DNA from: MH13 sp040219355
GTDB taxonomy: Bacteria; Pseudomonadota; Alphaproteobacteria; Rhizobiales; MH13
Assembly: GCA_040219355.1 (NCBI GenBank)
Contig: JAVJSN010000012.1
Span: 1-64,000 of the forward strand
Length of the DNA: 64,000 bases
Direction: 5' to 3'
Shown here: positions 26,841 through 35,541 of the stretch, piece after piece
How the letters are laid out: each line of letters starts with the position of its first letter
Position numbering within the stretch: the first letter of the stretch is position 1
Notes under the pieces: model-generated
What the model saw: only the letters and a program-made list of their open reading frames with translations
Databases searched by the model: none
What the model was told of the DNA's origin: nothing
Translations under genes and position numbers: made by a program

Positions 26841-28070
26841 ATGACGCCGACATCTGTTCTTCGCCCGTTGCTAATCAGTGCAGCGCTTTTGGGCGCCAGC
26901 AACCTTGCCGTGGCCGATAGTCTGGAGGACTTCGACGCTCTGGCTGAGGCCGCGCGCGGAGAAACAGTGTTCTTTCACGCGTGGTCCGGTGATCCAACCA
27001 TCAACGCCTATATTGAATGGGCAGGCGATGAGATCGAAGCGCGCTACGGAATCGAGCTCGAACATGTGCGCGTCACCGACACCGCTGACGTGGTTGGCAT
27101 CGTGCTGGCTGAAACAGCGGCGGGTCGCGACACGGGTGGTTCGGTGGACCTGGTTTGGATCAATGGCGAGAATTTTATCGCGCTGAAAGATGCCGGGCTG
27201 CTCTACGCCCCAGACAATGAAGGTTGGGCGCATCGCCTTCCCAACTGGGACGTTGTTGATGTTGCCGGCAACCCATCGCTCACCACTGACTTCACAGTGC
27301 CGGTTGAAGGCCTTCAAGCACCATGGGGCACGGTGCAGTTCTCTTTCTACTATGACAGCGAAGAAATTGCTCAGACGCCCACCAACTTGGACGAGTTGTT
27401 GGCATGGGCAGAGGAGAATCCAGGCCGTTTTACCTATCCGCAGCCACCCAACTTTCTCGGCTCTACGTTCCTCAAACTTTTGCTTGCCTACACCATCGAT
27501 GATCGTGAGCGCCTTGGTGCTGCTCTGCCGGACGGCGAAGCGGAAGCCGCTCTGGCGCCGCTGTTTGCCTATTTGGATGAACTGCACCCGCACCTCTGGC
27601 GCTCAGGCCGCACCTTTCCGGCCAACCAGGCAGCGCTTCGCCAGCTGTATGGCGATGGCGAAATCACAATCGGCTTTGCTAACAATCCAGCAGAAGCATC
27701 AGGGGCGGTTGCCCGCGATGAGTTTCCCGCATCGACGCGCTCGTTCGTTTTTGATGATGGGATGATCGCCAACTCCCACTTTGTGGCGATCCCTGCCAAC
27801 GCAAACGCGCCCGAAGCAGCGCTGGTGGTCGCCAATTTCCTTATGAGCCCCGTGGCGCAGTTGCGCAAACAAGACCCTGCTGTTTGGGGTGATTTTACGG
27901 TGCTCGACGTCTCCGCACTTGATCAAAACATTCAAGATGGCTTTGCAGCGCTCGACCTTGGTGCAGCGACGTTGACACCCAGCGAGCTTGGCCCAGCCAT
28001 CGCCGAGCCACACACCAGCTGGCTGAGCGCCATCGAAACGATGTGGGCAGCGCGCTACCAGGGCGGCTGA
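26841..28070 (+). CDS. ABC transporter substrate-binding protein, YnjB-like
   Basis: Periplasmic binding protein of a YnjBCD-type importer. It is 409 residues with a Sec signal peptide (about 1-25, cleavage near LAVADS). The HAWSGDPTINAYIEW and DLVWINGENFIALK segments are typical of YnjB-like members of the extracellular solute-binding family. I choose the ATG at 26841 because GAGGG lies seven bases upstream and it places the signal peptide at the N terminus; the frame is open 75 bases further. The natural substrate is not established for this subfamily. Permease and ATPase genes follow closely. Confidence 0.9.
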   Translation: MTPTSVLRPLLISAALLGASNLAVADSLEDFDALAEAARGETVFFHAWSGDPTINAYIEWAGDEIEARYGIELEHVRVTDTADVVGIVLAETAAGRDTGGSVDLVWINGENFIALKDAGLLYAPDNEGWAHRLPNWDVVDVAGNPSLTTDFTVPVEGLQAPWGTVQFSFYYDSEEIAQTPTNLDELLAWAEENPGRFTYPQPPNFLGSTFLKLLLAYTIDDRERLGAALPDGEAEAALAPLFAYLDELHPHLWRSGRTFPANQAALRQLYGDGEITIGFANNPAEASGAVARDEFPASTRSFVFDDGMIANSHFVAIPANANAPEAALVVANFLMSPVAQLRKQDPAVWGDFTVLDVSALDQNIQDGFAALDLGAATLTPSELGPAIAEPHTSWLSAIETMWAARYQGG

Positions 28071-28092
28071 CGTTTAGCGCTGGGGCGAGACG

Positions 28093-29781
28093 ATGCCTGC
28101 TTGGCTGCGCCTTGCACCAGGTGCGACCATTGCTCTGCTGATTGTGCCGGTCGCTGCAGGACTGATTGCAGCCCTGTTGCCCGCCTTTGGGTACTTTCCA
28201 CCGCTTGGCGGTGTTGCGTTTTCTCTTGACCCATTGCGCGATGTGCTGGCCGCGCCTGGCATCGGGCGGTCGATTGGTTTGGCGGCGCTTGTCGGCTTGC
28301 TTTCACCGCTGATTGCGCTTGCCCTCACCTTCGTGCTTTTGGCCTGCGTTTGGGACACCAGTGGCCTATCCGCCGTACGCCGTATGGTGGCGCCATTGCT
28401 TTCTGTCCCGCACGCGGCAGCGGCGGTAGGTTTGGCTTTTCTGATCGCACCCTCAGGGTTTCTCTTTCGGCTCATCTCGCCTGACCTCACCGGTTGGGAG
28501 CGTCCACCAGACCTTTTGATCGTCAACGATCTCTGGGGTCTCTCGATGATGGCCGGGCTGGTCGCCAAGGAAATGCCGTTTCTGCTTTTGATGGCATTGG
28601 CGGCACTGCCAGCCCTGGATGGGCCGCGGCGACGCATGGTGATGGCATCCATGGGCTATGGCCGTGGAACCGGGTTCTTTATTGCTGTCGCGCCGCAGCT
28701 TTATGGGCTGATCCGCCTGCCGGTGTTTGCTGTTATCGCCTATGCTTCCTCCGTGGCGGATGTCGCCATTGTGCTCGGACCAACAACCCCTGCGCCGCTT
28801 TCGGTGCGGATATTGGAGTGGGCGTCAGACCCTGAACTTTCCACACGCTTCACCGCAGCAGCGGCCGCGCTGATCCAAATTATCCTCACCCTCTCCTTGT
28901 TGAGCCTCTGGATGCTGGGCGAAAAGCTGGCGGCTTTCGTTTGGATGCGCTTCACAACATCGGGCATCCGTTCTGGTGGTGGAAGGTTTCCAAGAGCGGT
29001 TGGCCTTACGCTTTCGTTGCTGCCGATGCTCGCCATCGCTTTCGGACTGGCGCTGCTCATCATCTGGTCTTTTGCCGGACGCTGGCGTTTCCCTGATACG
29101 GTTCCAGCCAGCTGGAGTTTGCGCGCTTGGGAGCAGCTGGGCGGTGGTGCAATGGAATTGGCAACCACATCGCTTGTGGTCGCCGTGGTGCCGACAATCG
29201 TCGCGGCAGTGTTGATCATTGGCTGTCTGGAGGTGGAGCACGCAACAGGTCGGACTGGAGGCAACCGCTCCCTGCTCATCCTTTACGTGCCCTTGCTTGT
29301 TCCGCAGGTGACATTTCTGTTTGGCTTGCAGTTTTTGGGCGTTGTGCTGCGCGTCGATGGGCTAATGGCATCGGTGATGTTTGCCCATCTGGTGTTCATC
29401 TTGCCCTACATGTTTCTCTCGCTTGCCGACCCCTATCGCCGATTTGATCGACGCATGCTGCAAGTGGCGGCGGGCCTTGGCATGGGCTTTTGGCGGCGGC
29501 TGTTTCAGGTGCGTTTGCCAATGATGATCGGCCCTGTTCTTACAACACTTGCCATGGGCATTGCGGTCTCCATTGGCCAATATTTACCGACATTGCTTAT
29601 AGGCGCGGGGCGCGTCCCGACGCTGACCACCGAGGCAGTGGCCCTGTCAGCAGGTGGCGACAGGCGGGCCCTAGCTGTCGCGGCGACGCTTCAAGCTCTC
29701 CTGCCCTTTGTAGCGTTTTGGTTTGCCCTGGCTGTGCCATCGTTCCTTGCGCGCAGGCGCCGAGGCATGCAAATCCGATGA
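28093..29781 (+). CDS. ABC transporter permease, YnjC-like (fused double permease)
   Basis: A 562-residue inner-membrane protein with about 12 helices in two homologous halves, each a binding-protein-dependent permease domain, as in YnjC and ThiP/FbpB-type fused permeases. The EAA-like docking loops appear as MGYGRGTGFFIAVAPQLYG in the first half and AAGLGMGFWRRLFQVRLP in the second. It begins 22 bases after the binding-protein gene, and its TGA overlaps the ATG of the ATPase gene (ATGA). The substrate is unknown. Confidence 0.92.
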   Translation: MPAWLRLAPGATIALLIVPVAAGLIAALLPAFGYFPPLGGVAFSLDPLRDVLAAPGIGRSIGLAALVGLLSPLIALALTFVLLACVWDTSGLSAVRRMVAPLLSVPHAAAAVGLAFLIAPSGFLFRLISPDLTGWERPPDLLIVNDLWGLSMMAGLVAKEMPFLLLMALAALPALDGPRRRMVMASMGYGRGTGFFIAVAPQLYGLIRLPVFAVIAYASSVADVAIVLGPTTPAPLSVRILEWASDPELSTRFTAAAAALIQIILTLSLLSLWMLGEKLAAFVWMRFTTSGIRSGGGRFPRAVGLTLSLLPMLAIAFGLALLIIWSFAGRWRFPDTVPASWSLRAWEQLGGGAMELATTSLVVAVVPTIVAAVLIIGCLEVEHATGRTGGNRSLLILYVPLLVPQVTFLFGLQFLGVVLRVDGLMASVMFAHLVFILPYMFLSLADPYRRFDRRMLQVAAGLGMGFWRRLFQVRLPMMIGPVLTTLAMGIAVSIGQYLPTLLIGAGRVPTLTTEAVALSAGGDRRALAVAATLQALLPFVAFWFALAVPSFLARRRRGMQIR

Positions 29782-30434
29782 GAATGATGACACCCTCCGC
29801 CGACACGCTAACGCTTGAAAACGTGGCCATCCGATTGGATGGACGCACACTTATCGACATCTCTGCTCGTGTGGCGCCTGGTGAGGTACTTACAGTGATG
29901 GGGCCGTCTGGCTCGGGCAAGTCGACGCTTTTGCATGCATTGGCCGGGTCACTTGCACCTGTGTTCGAGCTATCTGGATCGGTGCGATTGGGCGATGCCG
30001 ACGTGCTTGCCCTGCCTGCTGAAACGCGGCGGATGGGGCTTCTGTTCCAGGATCCGTTGCTCTTTCCGCACCTTTCGGTTTGCGGCAATGTGATGATCGC
30101 CATCCCCCGCTCGGTGTCGAAGGCGCGTGGCGAGCGTCAAAACCTCGCCGAGGAGGCGCTGACCGCAATCGGTCTTGAGGGCTACGGTCCTCGTGACCCG
30201 GCGACGCTCTCAGGCGGGCAAGCGGCAAGGGTCGCTCTGCAACGCACGCTGCTCTCTCAGCCACGTGCTCTGTTGCTCGATGAGCCGTTCTCTAAGCTTG
30301 ATGCCGCCCTTCGCCAAGAGATGCGCACGCTGGTGTTTGACCATGCCCGCGCGGGCAACCTGCCGGTGATATTGGTCACCCACGATCCCGCCGACGCACA
30401 AGCGGCAGGCGGTGAGGTTTTTGTTTTAGATTAG
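29778..30434 (+). CDS. ABC transporter ATP-binding protein, YnjD-like
   Basis: The energising subunit of the YnjBC importer. It is 218 residues with a complete nucleotide-binding domain: Walker A GPSGSGKST (Lys48), Q-loop around GLLFQDPLLFP, signature LSGGQAARVALQRTLL, Walker B RALLLDEPFSKLD and the switch His in LVTHDP. The start is the ATG at 29778 that overlaps the permease stop by four bases; the open frame extends far upstream inside the permease gene in another frame, which I reject. The 3' end meets the convergent hydrolase gene three bases away. Confidence 0.94.
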   Translation: MRMMTPSADTLTLENVAIRLDGRTLIDISARVAPGEVLTVMGPSGSGKSTLLHALAGSLAPVFELSGSVRLGDADVLALPAETRRMGLLFQDPLLFPHLSVCGNVMIAIPRSVSKARGERQNLAEEALTAIGLEGYGPRDPATLSGGQAARVALQRTLLSQPRALLLDEPFSKLDAALRQEMRTLVFDHARAGNLPVILVTHDPADAQAAGGEVFVLD

Positions 30435-30437
30435 CGT

Positions 30438-31238
30438 TTAGATGAGTGGTCCGCGCATCTGTCCCGGCAGAGCATCAAGCACGCGAACGAGAGCCGCCAG
30501 GTCGCTCTCTCTTGAAAGCCGATGATCGCCATCCTTGATGAGGGTCATCACGACATCTTCGCCCGCCAACGCGTCCATAAGTTTCAGCGCATGGGTGTGC
30601 GGCACATCCGGGTCGGCCACGCCTTGAAGAATGCGCACCGGGCAGGCGGTTTCAATCAGCCCATCCAAGATCAGATGGTTTTTCCCATCCTCGATGAGGT
30701 CACGCGTGATGATTGTGGGTTCAGGGTCATAGGGGCTAGGTTCGATGAGCTGACCCTCTCGCTGGATGGTCTCTCTCTCAAAGTCAGAGAATTTCGGCCA
30801 CATCAGCTTCTGCGTGAAATCAGGCGCAGGCGCGATCAGAACCAGGGCTTTGATACGGCTCGTGCGCCCTTCTGCCTTAGCGCGTTTGGCCTCATCAATC
30901 GCAAGCAAAAGCGCAATCCAGCCACCCATTGAGGACCCAACAAGAATGGTCTCGTCTGATGCCTGCGCCTCGATCATTGCCGCCGCATCGTCGCGCCAAG
31001 AGCCGATGGTTCCGTTGGCAAAAGCACCGGTGGATTGACCATGGCCAGCATAGTCAAAGCGCAAGCAGCTCTGGCCGCGTTCCTTGGCGTATTCCTCTAC
31101 CCGCATGGCTTTGGAGCCCGTCATATCGGAGCGAAACCCGCCGAGCCAAACGAGTGTTGGTTGGTTGCCATCGGTTTTTTCATAGGCAAGTTTGTGGGGG
31201 CCGCGGTCGAGGAAGGCTGGAGACATGGGCTTGGCCAT
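30438..31238 (-). CDS. Alpha/beta hydrolase (ABHD10-like serine esterase)
   Basis: A 266-residue cytosolic serine hydrolase. The fold markers are WLGGFRSDMTGSKA (oxyanion region), LRFDYAGHGQS, the nucleophile elbow GSSMGG, the acidic residue in GVADPDVPH and the catalytic His in DGDHRLS. The lineup resembles mitochondrial ABHD10 and its alphaproteobacterial relatives, which act on acyl thioesters; the specific substrate is not known. I choose the ATG at 31238 over an upstream in-frame start at 31301, whose added residues are basic and unlike the family. Confidence 0.85.
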   Translation of the reverse strand: MAKPMSPAFLDRGPHKLAYEKTDGNQPTLVWLGGFRSDMTGSKAMRVEEYAKERGQSCLRFDYAGHGQSTGAFANGTIGSWRDDAAAMIEAQASDETILVGSSMGGWIALLLAIDEAKRAKAEGRTSRIKALVLIAPAPDFTQKLMWPKFSDFERETIQREGQLIEPSPYDPEPTIITRDLIEDGKNHLILDGLIETACPVRILQGVADPDVPHTHALKLMDALAGEDVVMTLIKDGDHRLSRESDLAALVRVLDALPGQMRGPLI

Positions 31239-31316
31239 TTTGCGTTTCGTTGCTGCGCGGTATAGCAAGCGCAAGCCACTTCGACAGCCCCGACGGCCCA
31301 CAGAAAGCCCTTTGCA

Positions 31317-32426
31317 TTGCGCGTTTTACAAATTGTTCCTGAACTTGAAATCGGCGGCGCTGAACTGACCACCGTCGATATCGCCCGTGCGCTGGTCGAT
31401 GCGGGACATGAGGCGTTTGTGGTCAGCCAAGGTGGGCGCATGGTCGAAGACTTGCCAGGTGCAGCCACACACATCACGCTGCCGGTCGCCTCTAAAAACC
31501 CACTGACGATCTTGGCCAATGCCAAGCGAATTGGTGCGCTTTGCAAACGCGAGCGTATCGACCTTATCCATGCGCGCAGTCGTGCCCCTGCCTGGTCTGC
31601 GTTGATGGCAGCGCGGGGCGCAAAGATCCCGTTCGTGACGACCTATCATGGGGCTTACAAAGCCTCGAGCGCGCTGAAGCTTTGGTACAATTCGGTGATG
31701 GCGCGTGGTGATGTGGTGATTGCCAACTCGCAATTCACCGCCGACAGCATCGCGGCCCAGTACCCCTTTGCCAAGAACAGGCTAACGGTGATCCCTCGCG
31801 GCACCGACTTCGCCCGTTATGACGGATCAGCAGAGCCCTATGATTGGCACTTGCCCAAGAATGCCCGTGTGGTGGTGCACATTGCCCGGCTCACCGAATG
31901 GAAAGGTCAAAGCGTTGCCATCGGCGCGCTGGCCGGCCTGCCGGAGGATGTGCATCTGGTGATTGCCGGTGAAGATCAAGGCCGCACTGACTATCGCGAT
32001 AGCCTCATCCGCTTGGCCGACCGGGCCGAAGTTTCTCACCGCATGCATCTGGTTGGCCATGTCGATGCGCCACGTGCTCTGGCATCCGCCGATGTCTGCA
32101 TTGTGCCCTCCACCCAACCTGAAGCCTTTGGGCGCGCGGCGGTGGAAGCGCAAGCAGCTGGCGTTCCTGTTGTGGTGTCCAAACTGGGCGCCGTGCCTGA
32201 AACTGTGCTGGTTCCACCCGTCGTTGCCGAAGAGGCCCGCACTGGCTGGCACGTGAAACCTGGCGACCCGATGGCGCTGTGCACCGGTATCCGCCAAGCC
32301 CTTGCCCTTGAAGGTGAAGCACGTGAGGCCCACATCAACGGAGCACGCGAGCATGTTCATGCTCGGTTTTCTCTGGCCGCCATGAGCCAAGCAACCCTTG
32401 CCGTCTATTGCCGATTGGTGCCTTAA
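31317..32426 (+). CDS. GT4-family glycosyltransferase
   Basis: A 369-residue cytosolic or membrane-peripheral glycosyltransferase of the GT-B fold. The N-terminal acceptor domain begins LQIVPELEIGGAE; the nucleotide-sugar domain carries VVHIARLTEWKGQSV and the E-x7-E motif in EAFGRAAVEAQAAGVP. It probably builds a cell-surface glycan, possibly lipopolysaccharide; donor and acceptor are unknown. The best start is a TTG at 31317, since no ATG lies near the conserved N terminus. It is divergent from the hydrolase, and no other polysaccharide genes are adjacent. Confidence 0.85.
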   Translation: MRVLQIVPELEIGGAELTTVDIARALVDAGHEAFVVSQGGRMVEDLPGAATHITLPVASKNPLTILANAKRIGALCKRERIDLIHARSRAPAWSALMAARGAKIPFVTTYHGAYKASSALKLWYNSVMARGDVVIANSQFTADSIAAQYPFAKNRLTVIPRGTDFARYDGSAEPYDWHLPKNARVVVHIARLTEWKGQSVAIGALAGLPEDVHLVIAGEDQGRTDYRDSLIRLADRAEVSHRMHLVGHVDAPRALASADVCIVPSTQPEAFGRAAVEAQAAGVPVVVSKLGAVPETVLVPPVVAEEARTGWHVKPGDPMALCTGIRQALALEGEAREAHINGAREHVHARFSLAAMSQATLAVYCRLVP

Positions 32427-32491
32427 AGGCGCCAATCGCTTAAAAAACGGCTTTCCAAGCCCCAAACCGCCGCCAAACACATTTTCTTTGC

Positions 32492-32512
32492 CCTGTGCAA
32501 TCTTGCCACAGG
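32492..32512 (+). promoter_or_regulatory. Small hairpin in the infC upstream region
   Basis: Arms CCTGTG and CACAGG flank a nine-base loop about 70 bases before the infC start codon. It may be part of the infC leader. No T-run follows, so it is not a convincing terminator for the glycosyltransferase gene. Confidence 0.25.
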
Positions 32513-32582
32513 CGCGTGCTTGCGGCACAACTCCTCACCCTACATCGACACCCTTTTACGAAACGTCCTAGGAGACTTCGCC

Positions 32583-33197
32583 ATTCGCCGTCCACACCGT
32601 TCACAAGCCGTTGTCAAAGAAGGCCCACGCATCAATGACAAAATCCGCTCCTCATCCGTTCAATTGATCGACGCTGACGGAGACAATCGCGGAGAAACCG
32701 ATACGCGCGAGGCTCTGGAACTTGCCCAATCTGCCGGTCTTGACCTGGTAGAGATCTCACCCAACGCCAATCCACCGGTCTGTAAGATCATGGATTATGG
32801 TCGCTTCAAATATCAGCAGCAGAAGAAGGCCGCTGAAGCCAAGAAGAAGCAGAAAACGGTCGAGGTCAAAGAGATCAAGATGCGTCCGAACATTGATGTG
32901 CACGATTACGATGTGAAGATGCGCAACGCCCGCCGTTTCTTTAACACAGGCGACAAGGTGAAATTCACGCTGCGCTTTCGTGGCCGTGAAATGGCGCACC
33001 AAAACCTCGGCATGGATGTACTGAAAAAAGTGCAGACGGAGACCGAAGAGTACGCCAAGGTTGAAGCCTATCCAAAGATGGAAGGCCGCCAGATGATGAT
33101 GGTGCTTGCCCCCATCCCAGCGATGGTCGGTAAGATCGACGTGAAAGGCGAACATGAGCCTGAAGTCGATGACGGACCGGATGATACTGAAGATTAA
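32583..33197 (+). CDS. infC: Translation initiation factor IF-3 (ATT start codon)
   Basis: Binds the 30S subunit, prevents premature 50S joining and proofreads start codons. The 204-residue product has the N-terminal domain (INDKIRSSSVQLID onward, ending in NPPVCKIMDYGRFKYQQQ), a Lys-rich linker and the C-terminal domain (EIKMRPNIDVHDYDVKMRNA). I place the start at an ATT (32583-32585), eight bases after AGGAG, giving an IRRPHRSQA N terminus. A TTG at 32520 is open but lies far upstream of the ribosome site. A non-canonical AUU start underlies IF-3 autoregulation in E. coli; the same logic is likely here. A strong terminator follows. Confidence 0.95.
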   Translation: MRRPHRSQAVVKEGPRINDKIRSSSVQLIDADGDNRGETDTREALELAQSAGLDLVEISPNANPPVCKIMDYGRFKYQQQKKAAEAKKKQKTVEVKEIKMRPNIDVHDYDVKMRNARRFFNTGDKVKFTLRFRGREMAHQNLGMDVLKKVQTETEEYAKVEAYPKMEGRQMMMVLAPIPAMVGKIDVKGEHEPEVDDGPDDTED

Positions 33198-33208
33198 GAC
33201 CGATCAAG

Positions 33209-33231
33209 ACCCCGCTTCGGCGGGGTTTTTT
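33209..33231 (+). terminator. Intrinsic terminator of infC
   Basis: Stem CCCCGC/GCGGGG with a stable TTCG tetraloop, followed by six T residues, beginning about 12 bases after the infC stop. It is a textbook rho-independent terminator that separates infC from rpmI-rplT. Confidence 0.95.
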
Positions 33232-33344
33232 GTTGCTTATTGTGGATCCAGCCAAAAATCAAAGGGCAGATTTTTGAGTTTTCAGGCATCAAGCCAACGC
33301 GGATTACGCATTTCGCACCTGCCGGAAAAGCGGGTAAAGAAAAG

Positions 33345-33406
33345 GTCGCGCCATGGTTGGCCAAAGTGAGAGCGATGGCGCGACACAGTCGATAGAACGC
33401 ACTGTG
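33345..33406. repeat. Two adjoining inverted repeats upstream of rpmI
   Basis: The first pairs GTCGCGCCAT (33345-33354) with ATGGCGCGAC (33375-33384), perfect over ten bases with a 20-base loop. The second pairs CACAGT (33384-33389) with ACTGTG (33401-33406). They lie 235-300 bases before rpmI, with no T-run behind them. They may be a leader structure or part of an untranslated RNA. Confidence 0.45.
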
Positions 33407-33640
33407 TGCCTGGAGCAGGCGGTGCATAATCCTGGCTGACCAACGTCATCACGAAAGCCAGCGGCTAACGCTTGCCTAGCCTCGATTTTGACGTTATAGC
33501 ACCGCCTTCATCAGCGAGCCGGCCAGTGTTGGGCTGCCGTGTTTGCTGAACCGCTCACGCCAGATGTTCAATCAGGCAGCGTAACTTGCCCGCGCAACCA
33601 CAAACTCGTGTGTTACGCGCGCCAAACAGAGATGAGCCAA

Positions 33641-33841
33641 ATGCCCAAGATGAAGACCAATTCGGGCGCGAAAAAGCGCTTCAAACTGACGGCCTCCGGC
33701 AAAGTGAAAGTCGGACAGGCTGGTAAGCAACACGGCATGATCAAGCGGTCGAACAAGTTCATCCGCCAAGCTCGTGGCACCATGGTGATGGCAGAACCCG
33801 ATGCACGGGTGATCCGCCGCCACTTCCTGCCGAACGGCTAA
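33641..33841 (+). CDS. rpmI: 50S ribosomal protein L35
   Basis: A 66-residue basic ribosomal protein. The N terminus MPKMKTNSGAKKRFKL and the C-terminal FIRQARGTMVMAEPDARVIR are characteristic. The open frame extends upstream to 33539, but the added residues do not belong to the family; an ATG at 33632 would add only three residues. It is followed 114 bases later by rplT, the standard pair. In E. coli and Bacillus L20 represses this pair through its leader; whether that holds here is unknown. Confidence 0.97.
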   Translation: MPKMKTNSGAKKRFKLTASGKVKVGQAGKQHGMIKRSNKFIRQARGTMVMAEPDARVIRRHFLPNG

Positions 33842-33955
33842 GCTGCGCTTACCCGCTATCACTTTTGTTTGGGCGCAAATTCGGACGGAAAACTGGTGTC
33901 CACTTTTCCTGAGTTTGCTCCTCGATCACGTCACATAAAGTTTGGAGCCTGACCC

Positions 33956-34312
33956 ATGTCACGCGTATCTCGCGGCGTTACCAATCACGCCCGCCACAAA
34001 AAAGTTATCAAGCAAGCCAAAGGCTATTATGGCCGCCGGAAGAACACGATCCGCGTTGCGATGCAGGCCGTGGAGAAGGCGAACCAGTACGCCTACCGCG
34101 ATCGCCGCAACAAAAAGCGGGCGTTCCGCTCGCTCTGGATCCAGCGCATCAACGCCGCTGTTCGTGAACAGGGCATGACCTATGGCACGTTCATCAATGG
34201 TCTGACCAAAGCCGGCGTCGAAGTGGACCGCAAAGTGCTGTCCGACCTCGCCGTGCACGAACCAGCAGCTTTCACAGCGCTGGTTGATCAGGCCAAAGGC
34301 GCACTGGCTTAG
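33956..34312 (+). CDS. rplT: 50S ribosomal protein L20
   Basis: A 118-residue basic protein that binds 23S rRNA early in large-subunit assembly. Family features include RVSRGVTNHARHKKVIKQAK, GYYGRRKNTIRVA and the C-terminal globular part with YGTFINGLTKAGVEVDRKVL. It is co-directional with rpmI and followed by a strong terminator at 34351. In several bacteria L20 also autoregulates the rpmI-rplT mRNA. Confidence 0.98.
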   Translation: MSRVSRGVTNHARHKKVIKQAKGYYGRRKNTIRVAMQAVEKANQYAYRDRRNKKRAFRSLWIQRINAAVREQGMTYGTFINGLTKAGVEVDRKVLSDLAVHEPAAFTALVDQAKGALA

Positions 34313-34350
34313 GTCATCGACCGACGCATCCAAAACGTCTTTTACAATCC

Positions 34351-34383
34351 GGCCTCGCCAGCATCCGTTGGCGAGGCCTTTTT
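34351..34383 (+). terminator. Intrinsic terminator of rpmI-rplT
   Basis: A ten-base perfect stem GGCCTCGCCA/TGGCGAGGCC with an eight-base loop, followed by five T residues, lies 38 bases after the rplT stop. It separates the ribosomal protein unit from pheS. Confidence 0.93.
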
Positions 34384-34408
34384 GGTTCTGCTTGCCAAAC
34401 CTGCCTGC

Positions 34409-34424
34409 GCCGCTACAAAGCGGC
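34409..34424 (+). promoter_or_regulatory. Small hairpin before pheS
   Basis: GCCGC and GCGGC pair around a six-base loop 25 bases upstream of the pheS ATG. It is too short to be a confident attenuator, and I see no Phe-rich leader peptide. Confidence 0.25.
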
Positions 34425-34449
34425 ATCTTTCTAACCGGATACACGACCA

Positions 34450-35541
34450 ATGAGCGACCTTTCCCAGATTGAAGCGCTGGAATCCCAGATCACTGTCGCC
34501 ATCAACGGCGCTGCCGATGAAGCCGCGTTGGAAGCGGTGCGTGTTGGCGCACTAGGTAAGAAAGGCTCGGTCTCCGAGCAGATGAAAACGCTTGGGCGTA
34601 TGACGCCCGAAGAGCGCCAGGTGATGGGCCCGGCCCTCAATGGGCTGAAGGTAAGGCTGAGCGATGCGATCAACGCCCGCAAGACCGCGTTGGAAGACGC
34701 CGCGCTAGACGCCCGGCTTGCTGCTGAAACGCTAGACGTCACCAAGCCGGTGCTGGTTGGGCCGACGGCTGAGGGGCGCATTCATCCGGTGAGCCAAGTG
34801 ATCGATGAAATCACAGCCATCTTTGGCGATATGGGTTTTGCCGTCGCAGAAGGCCCAGACATTGAGACCGATGAGCTAAACTTCACCGCGCTCAATTTCC
34901 CAGAAGGCCATCCGGCGCGTGAGATGCATGACACGTTCTTCTTCAACGAACGCGAGGATGGCGAACGCCTGCTTCTGCGCACGCACACCTCACCGGTGCA
35001 AATCCGCACAATGCGTAGTCAAGAACCGCCAATCCGCGTGATCATTCCGGGGCGCACCTATCGCCAGGACAGCGACCAAACCCACACGCCGATGTTCCAT
35101 CAGGTTGAGGGGTTGGTGATCGACAAGGAAAGCCATATCGGCCACCTGAAATGGATTCTTGAAGAGTTCTGCAAGAGCTTCTTTGAGGTGCCGAGCGTGA
35201 AGATGCGCTTCCGCCCGTCCTATTTCCCATTCACCGAGCCTTCGATGGAAGTCGATATTGGCTGCGATCGCTCTGGTAACGAGGTGAAGCTGGGCGAAGG
35301 CGATGATTGGATGGAGATTTTGGGCTGCGGTATGGTGCATCCCAATGTGCTGCGCAACTGCGGTCTCGATCCAGATGTCTACCAAGGCTTTGCCTGGGGC
35401 ATGGGCATCGACCGGCTGGCGATGCTGAAATATGGCATGCCGGATCTGCGCGCCTTCTTCGAAGCCGATGTGCGTTGGCTGAAGCATTATGGCTTCCGCC
35501 CACTGGACATGCCGAGCCTGGTCGGTGGGCTGAGCCGCTAG
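34450..35541 (+). CDS. pheS: Phenylalanine--tRNA ligase alpha subunit
   Basis: The catalytic subunit of the alpha2beta2 enzyme that charges tRNA-Phe. The 363-residue protein has the N-terminal coiled-coil that contacts tRNA (residues ~1-90) and a class II catalytic core: HPVSQVIDEI, motif 2 around RTHTSPVQIRTM and YRQDSDQTHTPMFHQVEGL, and motif 3 in GFAWGMGIDRLAMLKYGM. In most bacteria pheT follows directly; here a protease-like gene and sugar-phosphate mutase follow, and no pheT lies in the rest of the window. Confidence 0.98.
   Translation: MSDLSQIEALESQITVAINGAADEAALEAVRVGALGKKGSVSEQMKTLGRMTPEERQVMGPALNGLKVRLSDAINARKTALEDAALDARLAAETLDVTKPVLVGPTAEGRIHPVSQVIDEITAIFGDMGFAVAEGPDIETDELNFTALNFPEGHPAREMHDTFFFNEREDGERLLLRTHTSPVQIRTMRSQEPPIRVIIPGRTYRQDSDQTHTPMFHQVEGLVIDKESHIGHLKWILEEFCKSFFEVPSVKMRFRPSYFPFTEPSMEVDIGCDRSGNEVKLGEGDDWMEILGCGMVHPNVLRNCGLDPDVYQGFAWGMGIDRLAMLKYGMPDLRAFFEADVRWLKHYGFRPLDMPSLVGGLSR

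Larger units (their letters stand above)
33198..33640. other. infC-rpmI intergenic region with terminator and dyads
   Basis: After the infC terminator (33209-33231), about 400 bases carry no supportable gene. The part from 33345 to 33406 contains two adjoining inverted repeats (annotated separately). The region must hold the promoter for rpmI-rplT. A structured ribosomal-protein leader or a small RNA are both possible. Confidence 0.5.

Noticed and set aside
29490..29777. Upstream extension of the YnjD frame
   Set aside because: It overlaps the permease gene in another frame and lacks ABC ATPase features; the ATG at 29778 fits the family start and couples to the permease stop.
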